This document shows, piece by piece, positions 1 through 10,490 of a stretch of 64,000 nt of DNA. The notes under the pieces are model-generated. The model was not told the origin of the DNA. It did no database searches and saw only the letters and a program-made list of their open reading frames with translations. The position numbers and the translations under genes were made by a program. Source of the DNA: JACMJL01 sp963791805 (GTDB lineage Bacteria; Bacillota; Clostridia; Clostridiales; Clostridiaceae); contig CAWBTU010000003.1 of NCBI GenBank assembly GCA_963791805.1, positions 1-64,000 on the forward strand, read 5' to 3'. Positions within the stretch are counted from its first letter, which is position 1; each line of letters starts with the position of its first letter.

Positions 1-436
1 AGTGGAAACCACCGCCAAACCGCTTCCTTTGACAAGCCAGGCCCAACCCGAACCAAATCGAGTTGTGGCCGCTTTTTCAAATTCGGCCTTGAAGTTGTCG
101 ACGAAACTAAAAGACGTGTCCAGGGCTTTGGCGAGCGCACCTTTTGGAGAACCGCCTGCTTTCGAAGCAGTGATTGCCCAGAACATGAATGGTTCCACGT
201 GCCGCCACCATTATTGCGCACAACTATGCGAATATCTTCGGGGACTGCGTTCAAATCTTTTATAAGTGCTTCAACGGACTTACTGGCGAGTTCGGGATGC
301 TTCTCGATCGCACCGTTCAGGTTTGCGACATAAGCCGCATGGTGTTTATCGTGGTGGATCGTCATTGTAAATCGATATAAGGTTCTACGACCCGTTCCAC
401 CGTATACGGAAGTTTTGGAAGTTCGATACGACTCAT
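1..436 (-). pseudogene. Fe/Mn superoxide dismutase, 5' part, frameshifted and cut by window edge
   Basis: Superoxide dismutase converts superoxide to peroxide and oxygen with a Fe or Mn centre. Read on the minus strand from ATG 436, the frame gives MSRIELPKLPYTVE; the family signature continues from 365 in another frame (MTIHHDKHHAAYVANLNGAI, then NNGGG and WNHS), and again in a third frame from about 190 (MFWAI, ALAKALDTSF, FKAEFEKAA, RFGSGWAWLV). These are the N-terminal helical hairpin with its metal-binding histidines and the start of the C-terminal domain. At least two indels break the frame, near 370 and near 190. The 3' end lies outside the window. Indels this close together suggest poor sequence, but a decayed gene is possible. 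Confidence 0.85.
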
Positions 437-760
437 CGATTCTCTGAAGAGATAATCTCTGACCTCTATTTTTTTGAACATGAAACTGGGTAGAATCTCT
501 CATACAGATACTGTATCCAAACCTGTGAAAATCGGTGGGGTCCTGCCTGCGCTTTTACTCTGACATTCTCTGCTTCAATCCAACGTATTCTGTTCACTAT
601 CCGGGATTAATCAGGTATTCTATTTTACTTGCGGATTGTTGAAAGAGAGTAATCTGATCCTCTCACTTCCGATGTCCACCGCTAATCATCAAAAATCAGG
701 AAAGATTCACAAGACTTATCTTATCTGATATATGACCTGTGTATCACCGAGGAATCGTTT
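437..760. other. Intergenic region between sod and fdhA fragments
   Basis: About 320 bases lie between two divergently read fragments. I see no convincing gene here. It contains a small inverted repeat just upstream of the sod start (tctctgaagagataatctctga, around 442-464), and AT-rich stretches that could hold promoters for both directions. No assignment is possible from sequence alone. Confidence 0.4.
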
Positions 761-966
761 ATGGAATTTAAGTATGTTCAGACAACATGTCCGGTATCCG
801 GTACCGGCTGTTCGTTCAACCTTGTGGTTAAGGACGGAAAAGTGCTGGGGACTGTCACCCGTACACCGTTCACCGGTGAATGAGGGGAAAGTCTGTCCGA
901 AGGGACTGTATGCCCACGAGTTCATTAATTCACCTGATCGCCTCAACGAAGCCCCTGATTAAGAAG
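761..966 (+). pseudogene. fdhA: Formate dehydrogenase alpha subunit, N-terminal fragment, frameshifted, methanogen-like
   Basis: From ATG 761 the frame gives MEFKYVQTTCP then SGTGCSFNLVVKDGKVLGT, matching the N-terminal Fe-S domain of F420-linked formate dehydrogenase from methanogens (usual start MEFKYVQTTCPYCGTGC). The second cysteine of the CPYCGTGC motif is garbled to serine by compensating indels. The match continues one frame over (HRSPVNEGKVCPKGLYAHEF, then INSPDRL) and then in the third frame (PLIKK). So there are at least two frameshifts, near 850 and near 950. About 70 residues of a protein near 680 residues are present; similarity ends at about 966. Family recognition is firm; archaeal origin is inferred from the start motif. 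Confidence 0.8.
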
Positions 967-1206
967 ACGTATAATCCCACCAATCACCGCTAAACCCTAA
1001 TTTTGCACCATTCGTTGGGATATGGATGCGGTATTCCCAAGGGTTCCAATAGCATAACTTCAGATAACATCCAGGAAAAAGTGGGAGAGCCGCAGTTTTT
1101 GGGTGAGAGTTTTCCAGGTTCATCCAAAGCGAAGGCGAATTGCAGGGGTTGTCGAAGGGATAGCACTAACCATCGCAGTCGGCGGCCTATCCCAATGAAA
1201 GAGCAG
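967..1206. other. Unassigned segment, probable junction between fdhA fragment and acidobacterial sequence
   Basis: This stretch follows directly where similarity to FdhA stops and precedes the heptamer repeats of the next gene. A 68-codon open frame (1003-1209) shows no recognisable family. Composition is intermediate between the flanks. It may belong to either neighbour, and the exact junction cannot be placed by eye. Confidence 0.3.
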
Positions 1207-1257
1207 TAGAAGCCAAGAGCTTTGGCTAGAAGCCAGAAGCTAGGAGCTAAAAGCTAT
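1207..1257. repeat. Degenerate heptamer array, left copy of inverted pair around the radical SAM gene
   Basis: About seven 7-bp units resembling aagctag run in tandem (agagctt, tggctag, aagccag, aagctag, gagctaa, aagctat). The array runs right up to the ATG at 1259, where a ribosome-binding site would be expected. A similar sequence in reverse orientation follows the gene at 3429-3457, so the gene sits between inverted copies. Confidence 0.7.
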
Positions 1258-1258
1258 C

Positions 1259-3424
<2,166 letters not shown>

Positions 3425-3428
3425 AACT

Positions 3429-3457
3429 GCTAGCTTTTAGCTCCTATAGCTTCTACC
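3429..3457. repeat. Degenerate heptamer array, right copy of inverted pair around the radical SAM gene
   Basis: The sequence tagcttttagctcctatagc followed by ttctacc is nearly the reverse complement of the left array upstream of the radical SAM gene (shared core agaagcta..ggagctaaaagcta). It begins five bases after the stop codon and precedes a terminator-like hairpin. Confidence 0.7.
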
Positions 3458-3467
3458 TTGAAACTGA

Positions 3468-3489
3468 CGGGCCGCCTTTGGGCGGCCCG
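3468..3489 (+). terminator. Hairpin terminator after the radical SAM gene
   Basis: A perfect 9-bp GC-rich stem (cgggccgcc / ggcggcccg) closes a tttg loop 44 bases after the stop codon. There is no strong T-run behind it, so termination is likely but not certain. Confidence 0.6.
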
Positions 3490-3673
3490 ATTCATATGCG
3501 GCAGAGCCGGTTGCGATCGACAATCAAATTTCAGGTCAAAATCTCCTGTCCTCGCCGCACAGATGGCGCACACGCACGCGAAAGCGGGGCCCTCTAAAGT
3601 TTCCTGTGTTTTCCACTTTCGGGCAATTACCTCCGTAACGTTTAACCCCTTACTGTTTCGCTTTACCCTTGAG

Positions 3674-6517
3674 ATGCAAACTTGTGTTCTCCAGGAGCTA
3701 GTTATCTCTGGCACAAATACATCGCAGGGAGCGCGTGCGGCTTCGGCGCGGGCATTTGTTCACAGCCTCAACATTCTGATCAAGTACGCTCGGATGTATG
3801 GCTATGAGCACAAGCGCACCGAAGCGCAGTTCGAAACCACGTGGAACGAGTTGCAGACGGCGCTGCCTGCGGGCGGAGACGCCGGCTTTCTGCTGGGCGT
3901 TTCCGACAACAAGCTGCTGCTCGATGGAATTCCGCTGGAAACGGGGCAGGCGGAGAAGAGCTTCGCGACGCTGCTGACGACGGCCGGATTGGCGAGCCTG
4001 CACTTTTCCAAAGATGTGACGGAGGAAGATTTCGTGCGACTGGTGCGCGCGTTCACGGTGGCCGGGTCGAAGGCGACCGACGTGGCCAAGCAGATTAAAG
4101 ACGCGCTCGGTGCGGGCAAGCAGAACAGCACGATCAAGATCAATGAAGTGAAGTTTGTGGCGGCCGATCCTTTGACTGGAGATGTGAGCATTGCGGCGCA
4201 GATCGCGGCGCAGACGCTGGGGCCTGAGTTCCGGCAGTGGTTGAACGATCCGCAGAAGCTGCTGCAGTTGATTGCGGCGGCCGAGGGCGCGACGTCCGGG
4301 GGAGGAAAAGGCTCGGGTGACGGGGTGCCGATGGTTCCACTGGGCAGCGTGCCCAACATGCCGCAGGGAAAGGGCGGCGGCACCGCTGGCGGAGGCGGCG
4401 CGGGCGGCTGGTTTGGCGGAGGTGGCGGACCTGCTACAGGAAATGGCGGTGGAACAGGTGCTGGGGGGGGAACCGGCACGGGAACCGGCGTAGCTCCAGT
4501 GTGGACCGGGGGAATGGTTCCGCTGCAGGAGCAGGAAGTGATTCAGGCGATCCGTCTGCTGACGCGGTTTGGGCAGGTGCAGCAGGATCCGAATGTCAAA
4601 GAAGAAGATCTGCAGAAGGATATCTCGGAGGCCGATCCGAACACGCGCTTGAACCTGCAGCAACTGCTGGGGAGCCTGGCAGCGCAGGCGGCGGCAAGCC
4701 AGGAGGAAGACACTCCGCTGCTGATGAAGGCGGCCGAGCACATGGCGATTCGCTTCGCGCTGGAGCGTTACCAGAAGGGCGAGGTGAAGGTGAACGCGGT
4801 GCACCAGATGATGGAGCACATGAGCCGGCAGATGGACTCGCTGCGCCAGATTCTGAAGCTGCAGGAAGAAAAGATGAGCAAGGCCGGGATTCTGGTCGAG
4901 TCGCACGCCGACATCCTGGACCGGATGTTCTGGGCTGAAGTTCCGGAAGCGGGCAAGAAGAGCGTGCTGCTGTCGCACGAAGCTCCCTGCGTGCCGCCGC
5001 GAAACCTGCGGCAGTTTGTCGAAGTGCTGCTTGATCGCGACGACAAGCAGACTGCGGCCGACATCCTGAACAATTATTCGAGTTGCCTGAGCGCGAAAGA
5101 CACGGAGCCGCGGCGGAGAACGGCAATCGGCCTCAGCCAGTTGGCGGACTTGTACGCGCGCCTTGGCGGACAGCCGATGGCGCAGGCCGTCCGTAAACTG
5201 AGCGAGCAGATCATCGCCGAGAAAGATGCGGAGCTCCAGAGCTTGTACGGCGCGGCGTTTGTGCGGCTGAGCCAGGAATCCAGCGCAGCGAAGAATTATG
5301 CGGCGGTGAATGAAGTGTGCGCCGGGATGGAGTTGATCAGCGTGGAGCGTCCGGTGCTGATCAGCGATCTGCGTCCACGGGTGGGCGTGGAAAACCGGCT
5401 ACCGGAATACATTGAAGAGGCGCTCCAACTGGAGCCGATTCCTGCGGATCTGATCTCGGTATTGCGCCGGACCAGCCAGTCGGGATCGGAACACCTCGCC
5501 GACCGCTTCTTCCGCTGCATGCGGCGCGATGAGTGCGATCGCATGATCGAACTGGTGAAGGAGTTGGGGTCGCCAATCTTGACTCAGTTGCGCGAGATCT
5601 TGCGCACCGGTCAGCCACGCCAGGCTTCGGGCGCAGTGGGATTGGTCAGCCGCCTGGACGTGGGAACGTTGCTGGAATTGCTGCCCGCTCGGCTGCCGGA
5701 GTGGAACCGCTTCTATCACGACGTGGTGGTGCGGCAGATCGCGTATGGCGCGGCGGCGGACCGCGGGCGCACGCTCCTGGAACTGGCGGAAGTTCTGGAT
5801 CCGGTCGTGTTGCCGGAGGCGGTGGACGAAATTGGAATGAGCAGCGATAGGACGTCGGTGTCGCCGCTGATTGCCATGGCCAAGCCGGGCGATGCGGCTT
5901 CGCGCTCTCCATTTGTCCAGCTCAAGGCGATTGAATCGCTGGGACGGTTGAGAGATGCGGAGGCTGTCTCGGTCCTGCGGGAGATTCTGGAATCGAAGAA
6001 GACCTTTGGCTGGATGCATCATCGGGAATTGCGGATCGCGGCGGCGCAGGCGTTGTCGAAAACCGATCCGCGGTACAGTTCGCAGGTGCTTTCCGACAGC
6101 GGGCTTGAGCCTTCCGAACTGGCGATTGCGCCGCTCGATATGGCTCCAGCGTGTCCCTGGGTACGGCAGCGTCGCTACGAACGGCTGGTGCTGGCCAAGA
6201 CGGTAGTCGGAACCCTGGGCAGTTCGTGGGGCAAGTCTAGGATCTTGATCCGCGAGCTGAGCCTGGGCGGCGGCATGGGAACGAAGGAAGATAACCTCCG
6301 TATTGGCAGCGAAGCGGAGCTGGAAATTTCGCTGGGCATGCGGTCGAAGATTCGCGCGCATGTACTCTTGCGGCGGGCGCGCGTGAATGAAGTGGGATTT
6401 GAGATTGTGAGTACGGATCTGGAGAGCCGGTACCGGCTGCGGCGGCTGCTGGTGGAGGCGTTGAATCACGCTCCGCAGAACCGAGGGCGGGAGTGGGGTG
6501 GGGAACGGAAGGTCTAA
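3674..6517 (+). CDS. HEAT-repeat-like protein with Gly-rich linker and C-terminal PilZ domain
   Basis: This predicted cytoplasmic protein of about 947 residues has no signal peptide. It has an alpha-helical N-terminal region, a low-complexity Gly-rich linker (about residues 211-275), a long helical region with HEAT-like features (for example IESLGRLRDAEAVSVLREIL), and a C-terminal PilZ-like domain (about 831-925). The PilZ signature is present as RRYER and ELSLGGG, close to RxxxR and D/NxSxxG, so cyclic di-GMP binding is plausible; Glu replaces the usual Asp/Asn. The frame is open upstream to 3458, but that stretch spans the preceding terminator hairpin, so I chose ATG 3674; no strong ribosome-binding site supports it. 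The function is unknown. It converges on the atp operon. Confidence 0.65.
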   Translation: MQTCVLQELVISGTNTSQGARAASARAFVHSLNILIKYARMYGYEHKRTEAQFETTWNELQTALPAGGDAGFLLGVSDNKLLLDGIPLETGQAEKSFATLLTTAGLASLHFSKDVTEEDFVRLVRAFTVAGSKATDVAKQIKDALGAGKQNSTIKINEVKFVAADPLTGDVSIAAQIAAQTLGPEFRQWLNDPQKLLQLIAAAEGATSGGGKGSGDGVPMVPLGSVPNMPQGKGGGTAGGGGAGGWFGGGGGPATGNGGGTGAGGGTGTGTGVAPVWTGGMVPLQEQEVIQAIRLLTRFGQVQQDPNVKEEDLQKDISEADPNTRLNLQQLLGSLAAQAAASQEEDTPLLMKAAEHMAIRFALERYQKGEVKVNAVHQMMEHMSRQMDSLRQILKLQEEKMSKAGILVESHADILDRMFWAEVPEAGKKSVLLSHEAPCVPPRNLRQFVEVLLDRDDKQTAADILNNYSSCLSAKDTEPRRRTAIGLSQLADLYARLGGQPMAQAVRKLSEQIIAEKDAELQSLYGAAFVRLSQESSAAKNYAAVNEVCAGMELISVERPVLISDLRPRVGVENRLPEYIEEALQLEPIPADLISVLRRTSQSGSEHLADRFFRCMRRDECDRMIELVKELGSPILTQLREILRTGQPRQASGAVGLVSRLDVGTLLELLPARLPEWNRFYHDVVVRQIAYGAAADRGRTLLELAEVLDPVVLPEAVDEIGMSSDRTSVSPLIAMAKPGDAASRSPFVQLKAIESLGRLRDAEAVSVLREILESKKTFGWMHHRELRIAAAQALSKTDPRYSSQVLSDSGLEPSELAIAPLDMAPACPWVRQRRYERLVLAKTVVGTLGSSWGKSRILIRELSLGGGMGTKEDNLRIGSEAELEISLGMRSKIRAHVLLRRARVNEVGFEIVSTDLESRYRLRRLLVEALNHAPQNRGREWGGERKV

Positions 6518-6553
6518 AGCGGCAGTTGGCCATTAGCCTTTCGCTCAAACACA

Positions 6554-6588
6554 AAAGCCTCTGCCGGCAGCAGAGGCTTTCGCGTTTT
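6554..6588. terminator. Bidirectional terminator between HEAT-PilZ gene and atpE
   Basis: An 11-bp stem (aaagcctctgc / gcagaggcttt) with a cggca loop is followed by cgcgttttt on the plus strand; the opposite side gives a short T-run (ttttg). It sits between two convergent genes and can serve both. Confidence 0.8.
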
Positions 6589-6612
6589 TATCGGAAATTT
6601 ATCTTCTCGGCA

Positions 6613-6915
6613 CTACTTCACTTTCAGGAAGATGATCGCCAGAGTGTAGAGGGCCAGCGACTCGATCAGCACCAGGCCGAGAATCAGGGCGAACTGGATT
6701 CCGGGGCGGGCTGCTGGGTTGCGGGCCAGAGACTCGGTGGCGGCTGCGACGGCTTTGCCTTGGGCCAGGCCGCAGACAGCGGAAGCGATCGCCATGGAGA
6801 ATCCGGCGGTGATGGCGATCCAGTGGGTGTCGCTGGCGGCGCCGCCTTGCGCGAAGGCAGGCAGGGCGAAGCACAGGGCGGACAGGGCCATGAAGATACG
6901 GCTGAGTTGACGCAT
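6613..6915 (-). CDS. atpE: ATP synthase F0 subunit c, with N-terminal signal-like extension
   Basis: The c subunit forms the rotor ring of F1F0 ATP synthase. This 100-residue form starts with a signal-peptide-like segment (MRQLSRIF, then a hydrophobic stretch ending ALPAFAQG) ahead of the two transmembrane helices. Helix 1 ends GLAQGKAV, the loop is SLARNPAARPG, and helix 2 carries the ion-binding glutamate in LIESLALY. Q in GLAQG aligns with Q32 of the Ilyobacter Na+ ring, and the ES pair and Y also match Na+ ligand positions. The chosen ATG at 6915 has aaaggag 7 bases upstream. It is the last gene of the visible atpZ-I-B-E operon; atpF, delta and F1 genes do not follow here. Confidence 0.93.
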   Translation of the reverse strand: MRQLSRIFMALSALCFALPAFAQGGAASDTHWIAITAGFSMAIASAVCGLAQGKAVAAATESLARNPAARPGIQFALILGLVLIESLALYTLAIIFLKVK

Positions 6916-6991
6916 AGTGTTGCTCCTTTTATTAAGTTGCTGCCAGTGGGTGGTTGACGCCATACCTTGCAGGCGCCCTCACGCTGGAAGC

Positions 6992-7131
6992 GAGTCAGTA
7001 CTCAGTATTCAGTACTCAGTACCCAGTGGAGGCCACCGGGATGAACCAAGTGCTGACGACAGAGGACTGGCTGTCATTCGACTTCCTAACCGCTCAAAAC
7101 CGAGTACTGAGTACCGGGTACTGAGTACTTG
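6992..7131. repeat. Inverted pair of agtactc heptamer arrays between atpB and atpE
   Basis: The left arm (6992-7028) is a tandem of units such as cagtact, cagtatt, cagtact, cagtacc. The right arm (7101-7131) carries the reverse complement (gagtactgagtaccgggtac). About 70 bases of non-repeat sequence lie between. In the atp transcript the arms could pair into a long hairpin. Confidence 0.75.
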
Positions 7132-7133
7132 TT

Positions 7134-7892
7134 CTAGTGCTCTTCCGCGACCGCTCCGGAGACGTAGATGATCGCCAGCAGCATGAACACGTACGCCTGC
7201 AGGAGCGCAACCACGATGTGGAGTCCCATGAACAGGATGGGCACGCCAATCGGGATCATGGAAAAGAAAACCAGGGTGATCAGATCGCCGGCAAACATGT
7301 TGGCCCAGAGACGAACCGTGAGCGAGAGCAAACGGGCGAAGTGGCTGACCAGTTCGATCGGGAGCATCAGAGCCGCGAGCGCGATGCGGGCAATCAGCGG
7401 CATGCCCTCCATCGGCGGGCCGAAAAAGTGCAGGAGATATTTGATGCCCGCATGCTTGAATCCCTGCGTGTGATAGTAAATGAAAGCGCAGATGGCGCAG
7501 CCCAGGGGCACGAAGGGGACGCCAGTCGGCGAATCGAACCCTGGGATCAAGCCGATCAGATTACAGGTCAGGATGAAGATAAACAAAATCGCGAAGAAAG
7601 GAATGTAGGGCTCTACGTGATGGCCGATGATCTCGTGGCTCTGGCCGACGACGAATCCTTCGATGCCTTCGAAGGCGTGCTGCAGGGCTCCCGGAGATTC
7701 GACGGAGAGCCGTGAGCGAAGCAGAAAGAATACAACGAGCAGGAAGATGAAGACCAGCAGCTCCATCGAGAAGGCATTCGTAATGGGGGCAGCGGGGTAC
7801 TTCGGCTCGATGTGGAGCATCCGCAGGAACGCGGTCACGGGACCGGCGAAGAGGTGATTCAGAATTTCTGTGAACCAGAGTTGTTCGGGCAT
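7134..7892 (-). CDS. atpB: ATP synthase F0 subunit a
   Basis: Subunit a forms the ion half-channels against the c ring. The 252-residue sequence has about six membrane helices. The essential arginine lies in SLTVRLWANMFAGDLI, matching the R210 region of the Escherichia coli protein. It starts at ATG 7892 and ends with VAEEH. It sits between atpI and atpE in the same orientation, the usual order for bacterial atp operons. Its C-terminal helix (ALLQAYVFMLLAIIY) is typical of the family. Confidence 0.95.
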   Translation of the reverse strand: MPEQLWFTEILNHLFAGPVTAFLRMLHIEPKYPAAPITNAFSMELLVFIFLLVVFFLLRSRLSVESPGALQHAFEGIEGFVVGQSHEIIGHHVEPYIPFFAILFIFILTCNLIGLIPGFDSPTGVPFVPLGCAICAFIYYHTQGFKHAGIKYLLHFFGPPMEGMPLIARIALAALMLPIELVSHFARLLSLTVRLWANMFAGDLITLVFFSMIPIGVPILFMGLHIVVALLQAYVFMLLAIIYVSGAVAEEH

Positions 7893-7948
7893 GTAAACAG
7901 CTTCTCGCTGCTAGCTCCTGGCCTTGTCGTGGTGATTTCGGTTTCCTG

Positions 7949-8401
7949 CTAGATTCCCCGCCTCATTCCTGCGTACAGTTCGTAGGCCGCTTCGCAGGCG
8001 ATGGCCCCCACAGGCAGGAACAGGCCCGCGAACAGACCTCTGAGGCTCGCGGGAAAACTGGTTAATATAGCATACGCGGCGGCTCCTAACAATATGTAGC
8101 GAAAGAGGAAACGGGCGACAGTCCCTTTCCCGGACTGGGGTTTACCCGTGTTGGTGACGCGGTCGGCGAGGCCCGAGACTCCGCTTTTGAGCCAGTGGAA
8201 GTTGAGGAAGGCGATGGTGCATCCGAGGAGGAAGCCGAGGGCGGCGCGATAACCGAATTTCCACGCGGCCGCGACGGTGAGGGTGGGGCCGAGAATCAGC
8301 ATGAAGTTACGGATGCGGGTCAGGGCGCGGGCGTAGAAGGCGTCGGAGGTACTCGATTCGGGCGGCACGATCCCGGCGGAATTCGGTTCGTCGTCGGTCA
8401 T
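7949..8401 (-). CDS. atpI: ATP synthase subunit I-like membrane protein
   Basis: This 150-residue protein has a polar N-terminus followed by four predicted membrane helices, with the helix pair FMLILGPTLTVAAAWKFGYR and the motif LGCTIAFLNFHWLK typical of the AtpI family, which aids assembly of the c ring. It lies directly upstream of atpB, the position atpI usually holds. ATG 8401 is the chosen start. Sequence conservation in this family is low, so the call rests on topology and position. Confidence 0.75.
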   Translation of the reverse strand: MTDDEPNSAGIVPPESSTSDAFYARALTRIRNFMLILGPTLTVAAAWKFGYRAALGFLLGCTIAFLNFHWLKSGVSGLADRVTNTGKPQSGKGTVARFLFRYILLGAAAYAILTSFPASLRGLFAGLFLPVGAIACEAAYELYAGMRRGI

Positions 8402-8438
8402 GATGCGCAGAGCAGCATGTGTCGAGTGGCGTGGAAGA

Positions 8439-8457
8439 GCGGCCCTTCAAGGGCCGC
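8439..8457. repeat. Short GC-rich palindrome between atpZ and atpI
   Basis: A 7-bp stem (gcggccc / gggccgc) with loop ttcaa lies in the 127-base gap upstream of atpI. It may be a dispersed intergenic palindrome or an mRNA processing hairpin. Confidence 0.5.
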
Positions 8458-8528
8458 GTTGAGGCACTACAAACATCCCGGGCTTTAGCCCCTGTTTTCC
8501 GTCGTGCGAGGTTCCTTGCCAAACGACT

Positions 8529-8759
8529 TTATTTCGTATCGCGGGAGACGGTGCGGATCAGTTCGATCAGGCCTCCGGCAGTTCCGAGAAGAAGGCCGAC
8601 TACGCTGATCCAGGCCACGTGCAACCATCGGTCCAGCAGCGACCCTAAAAGCCATCCTGCCACGGTGCCCGCCGGCAGCATGAAAGCCAGCTGGCTGTAG
8701 CGTCCGACCTGGACCCAGGGGCTTTTCTTGTTGTCGGGATTGGGATTGTCCGGCGGCAT
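8529..8759 (-). CDS. AtpZ/AtpI-family small membrane protein
   Basis: From ATG 8759 this is a 76-residue protein with a polar Pro/Asn/Lys-rich N-terminus and two membrane helices (FMLPAGTVAGWLLGSLLDRW and a second Gly/Leu-rich helix ending GLIELIRTV). This matches the AtpZ/AtpI family of small proteins encoded ahead of atp operons, implicated in Mg2+ supply or assembly. The open frame extends to 8837, but the shorter start fits the family length better; neither start has a strong ribosome-binding site. Confidence 0.65.
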   Translation of the reverse strand: MPPDNPNPDNKKSPWVQVGRYSQLAFMLPAGTVAGWLLGSLLDRWLHVAWISVVGLLLGTAGGLIELIRTVSRDTK

Positions 8760-8984
8760 CGGATTGAACTGAACCGAAAACGATTCTACGCCAAACGTGC
8801 GATTCCGATACTGAACACACTGATTCAAACCTCCCATGGTCCAGCCATTGGAGAGCTGCGGATTGATTTTGGAAAGAATTGATCCGGGGCGGCTGGCCTT
8901 CGGCCTAGCCGGACAGCCGAGGTGGCTGTCTCCACATGGGTTTTGATCGTGGCTAGAGAGACGTTGCGAGCAACGTCTCTACGA
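8760..8984. other. Intergenic region between nuoN and atpZ with hairpins
   Basis: The gap separates the nuo and atp operons. It contains ggctggccttcggcctagcc around 8890-8909, the related pair ggacagccg/ggctgtc nearby, and a 10-bp perfect stem at 8957-8980 (agagacgttg / caacgtctct, loop cgag) five bases beyond the nuoN stop. The last could terminate the nuo transcript, although no T-run follows. A promoter for atpZ should lie here but I cannot place it. Confidence 0.5.
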
Positions 8985-10490
8985 TCAGTGAACCAGCTTG
9001 GCGACGTTTGGATGCTGTGCGATGCCCAGCGCCCAGTTCACGATCTCGATGAAGCGGTTGGGCAGGATGCCGATGTAGAGCGTGGCCAGTCCCGTGAGAG
9101 CCAGGGCGGCGCGCATGGCGTAGCTGACGGGGAGCTTTTCTTCGCCCTTTTCTGGCTGGCGCATGAACATGGCATTGGCGATCTTCAGGTAGTAGTAGAG
9201 CCCGAAGACGGAGTAGAGCACGCCGAGCGCGGCCAGCACGTAGTGGCCGGTTGACATCAGGCTGAGGAAGATGAAGTATTTGCCCCAAAATCCGGCGAGC
9301 GGCGGAATTCCGGCGAGCGAGAGCATGAAGACCAGCATGAGGACGGCTTCGACCGGGGCGCGGGAGTAGAGGCCGTTGAGGTCGTCGAGTTCGTCTCCGA
9401 TCACGTTGCGGTGGCGCAGCGAGGTGATTACGGCGAAAGCGCCGAGGTTCATGAAGGTGTAGACGAGCAGATAAATCAGGATGCCTTTGATGCCGTCGGG
9501 GCTGAGTTCGGTGGCGGTGCCCGCAATCAGGCCGAGCAGCATGTACCCGACGTGGGCGATCGATGAGTAGGCGAGCAGGCGCTTGGTATTGGTCTGCGTG
9601 AGCGCCGCGAAATTAGCGCCGGTCATGGTGGCGACGGAGACAAAGACCAGCAGCGGTACCCAGATGGAGCGCAAGGGCATGAGTCCGACGACGAGGATGC
9701 GCAGGAGCATGGCCCATCCGGCGGCCTTGACGGCGACGGACATGAATCCGGTGATCGAGGTGGGCGCGCCTTCGTATGCATCCGGCGCCCATTGATGGAA
9801 GGGGATGGCGGCTATCTTGAACAGCAGGCCGGTGATGGTCGTGACCAGCGCAATGATGGCCACTGGCTTATATTGCGGGTCGAGGATGCGGTGCATCAGT
9901 TCCTGATGAATCACCGCGAGGTTCGTGCTTCCCGACAAGCCGTAGAGCAGCGAGAGTCCGTAGGCGAAGATGCCGGAGGAGAACGCGCCGAGCAGCAAGT
10001 ATTTCAGCGCGGCTTCGTTGGAGCGGCGGTCGCGGCGCAGGAATCCTACGAGAACGTAGGTGGAGATGGCCATCAGTTCTAGGCCGATGAAGATGAGGAC
10101 GATGTCGAATCCGGCGGCCATGCACATCATGCCGGCGACCGAGAGCAGCATCAGCGCATAGTATTCGCCGTGATTTTCGTGCTCGGTCTCGAGATAACGC
10201 ACCGACATGAGGATGGCGATGGCCGTGGCCGCAAGAAAGAGATAGAAGAAGTAGAGGGCAAAGCGGTCGACCAGCATGGTGCGCAGCAGGCCAAAGGAGC
10301 CGGGCGAGTCGGCCATCCAGAGCTGGATTTTGTAGACGCCGGCGGCGGAGAAGAGAATGCCGATGAAGGCGGTGACGGCGTTGGCCCACTTCATCTCCTG
10401 CGGCAGCATGAAGTCGATCAGAAGGATGCCGAGCGCGAACAGCGTCAGCAGCGTGATCGGCAGCGCGAGAAGATAATCGGTCCAGGCCAC
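8985..10490 (-). CDS. nuoN: NADH-quinone oxidoreductase subunit N
   Basis: NuoN is one of three antiporter-like proton-pumping membrane subunits of complex I. This 501-residue form has about 14 predicted helices. The conserved lysine and acidic residues of the channel occur in FLRRDRRSNEAALKYLLLGA and PFHQWAPDAYEGAP, both family signatures. It starts with GTG 10490, which shares its G with the TAG stop of nuoM, implying translational coupling. It is the last gene of the nuo block. Confidence 0.95.
   Translation of the reverse strand: MAWTDYLLALPITLLTLFALGILLIDFMLPQEMKWANAVTAFIGILFSAAGVYKIQLWMADSPGSFGLLRTMLVDRFALYFFYLFLAATAIAILMSVRYLETEHENHGEYYALMLLSVAGMMCMAAGFDIVLIFIGLELMAISTYVLVGFLRRDRRSNEAALKYLLLGAFSSGIFAYGLSLLYGLSGSTNLAVIHQELMHRILDPQYKPVAIIALVTTITGLLFKIAAIPFHQWAPDAYEGAPTSITGFMSVAVKAAGWAMLLRILVVGLMPLRSIWVPLLVFVSVATMTGANFAALTQTNTKRLLAYSSIAHVGYMLLGLIAGTATELSPDGIKGILIYLLVYTFMNLGAFAVITSLRHRNVIGDELDDLNGLYSRAPVEAVLMLVFMLSLAGIPPLAGFWGKYFIFLSLMSTGHYVLAALGVLYSVFGLYYYLKIANAMFMRQPEKGEEKLPVSYAMRAALALTGLATLYIGILPNRFIEIVNWALGIAQHPNVAKLVH

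Noticed and set aside
3458..3673. N-terminal extension of the HEAT-PilZ protein
   Set aside because: It would begin before the terminator hairpin of the preceding gene and has a Cys/Arg-rich composition unlike a protein start.
3698..4978. Minus-strand open frame of 426 codons opposite the HEAT-PilZ gene
   Set aside because: Low-complexity His/Arg/Leu-rich shadow of the coding strand; no motif and no start signal.
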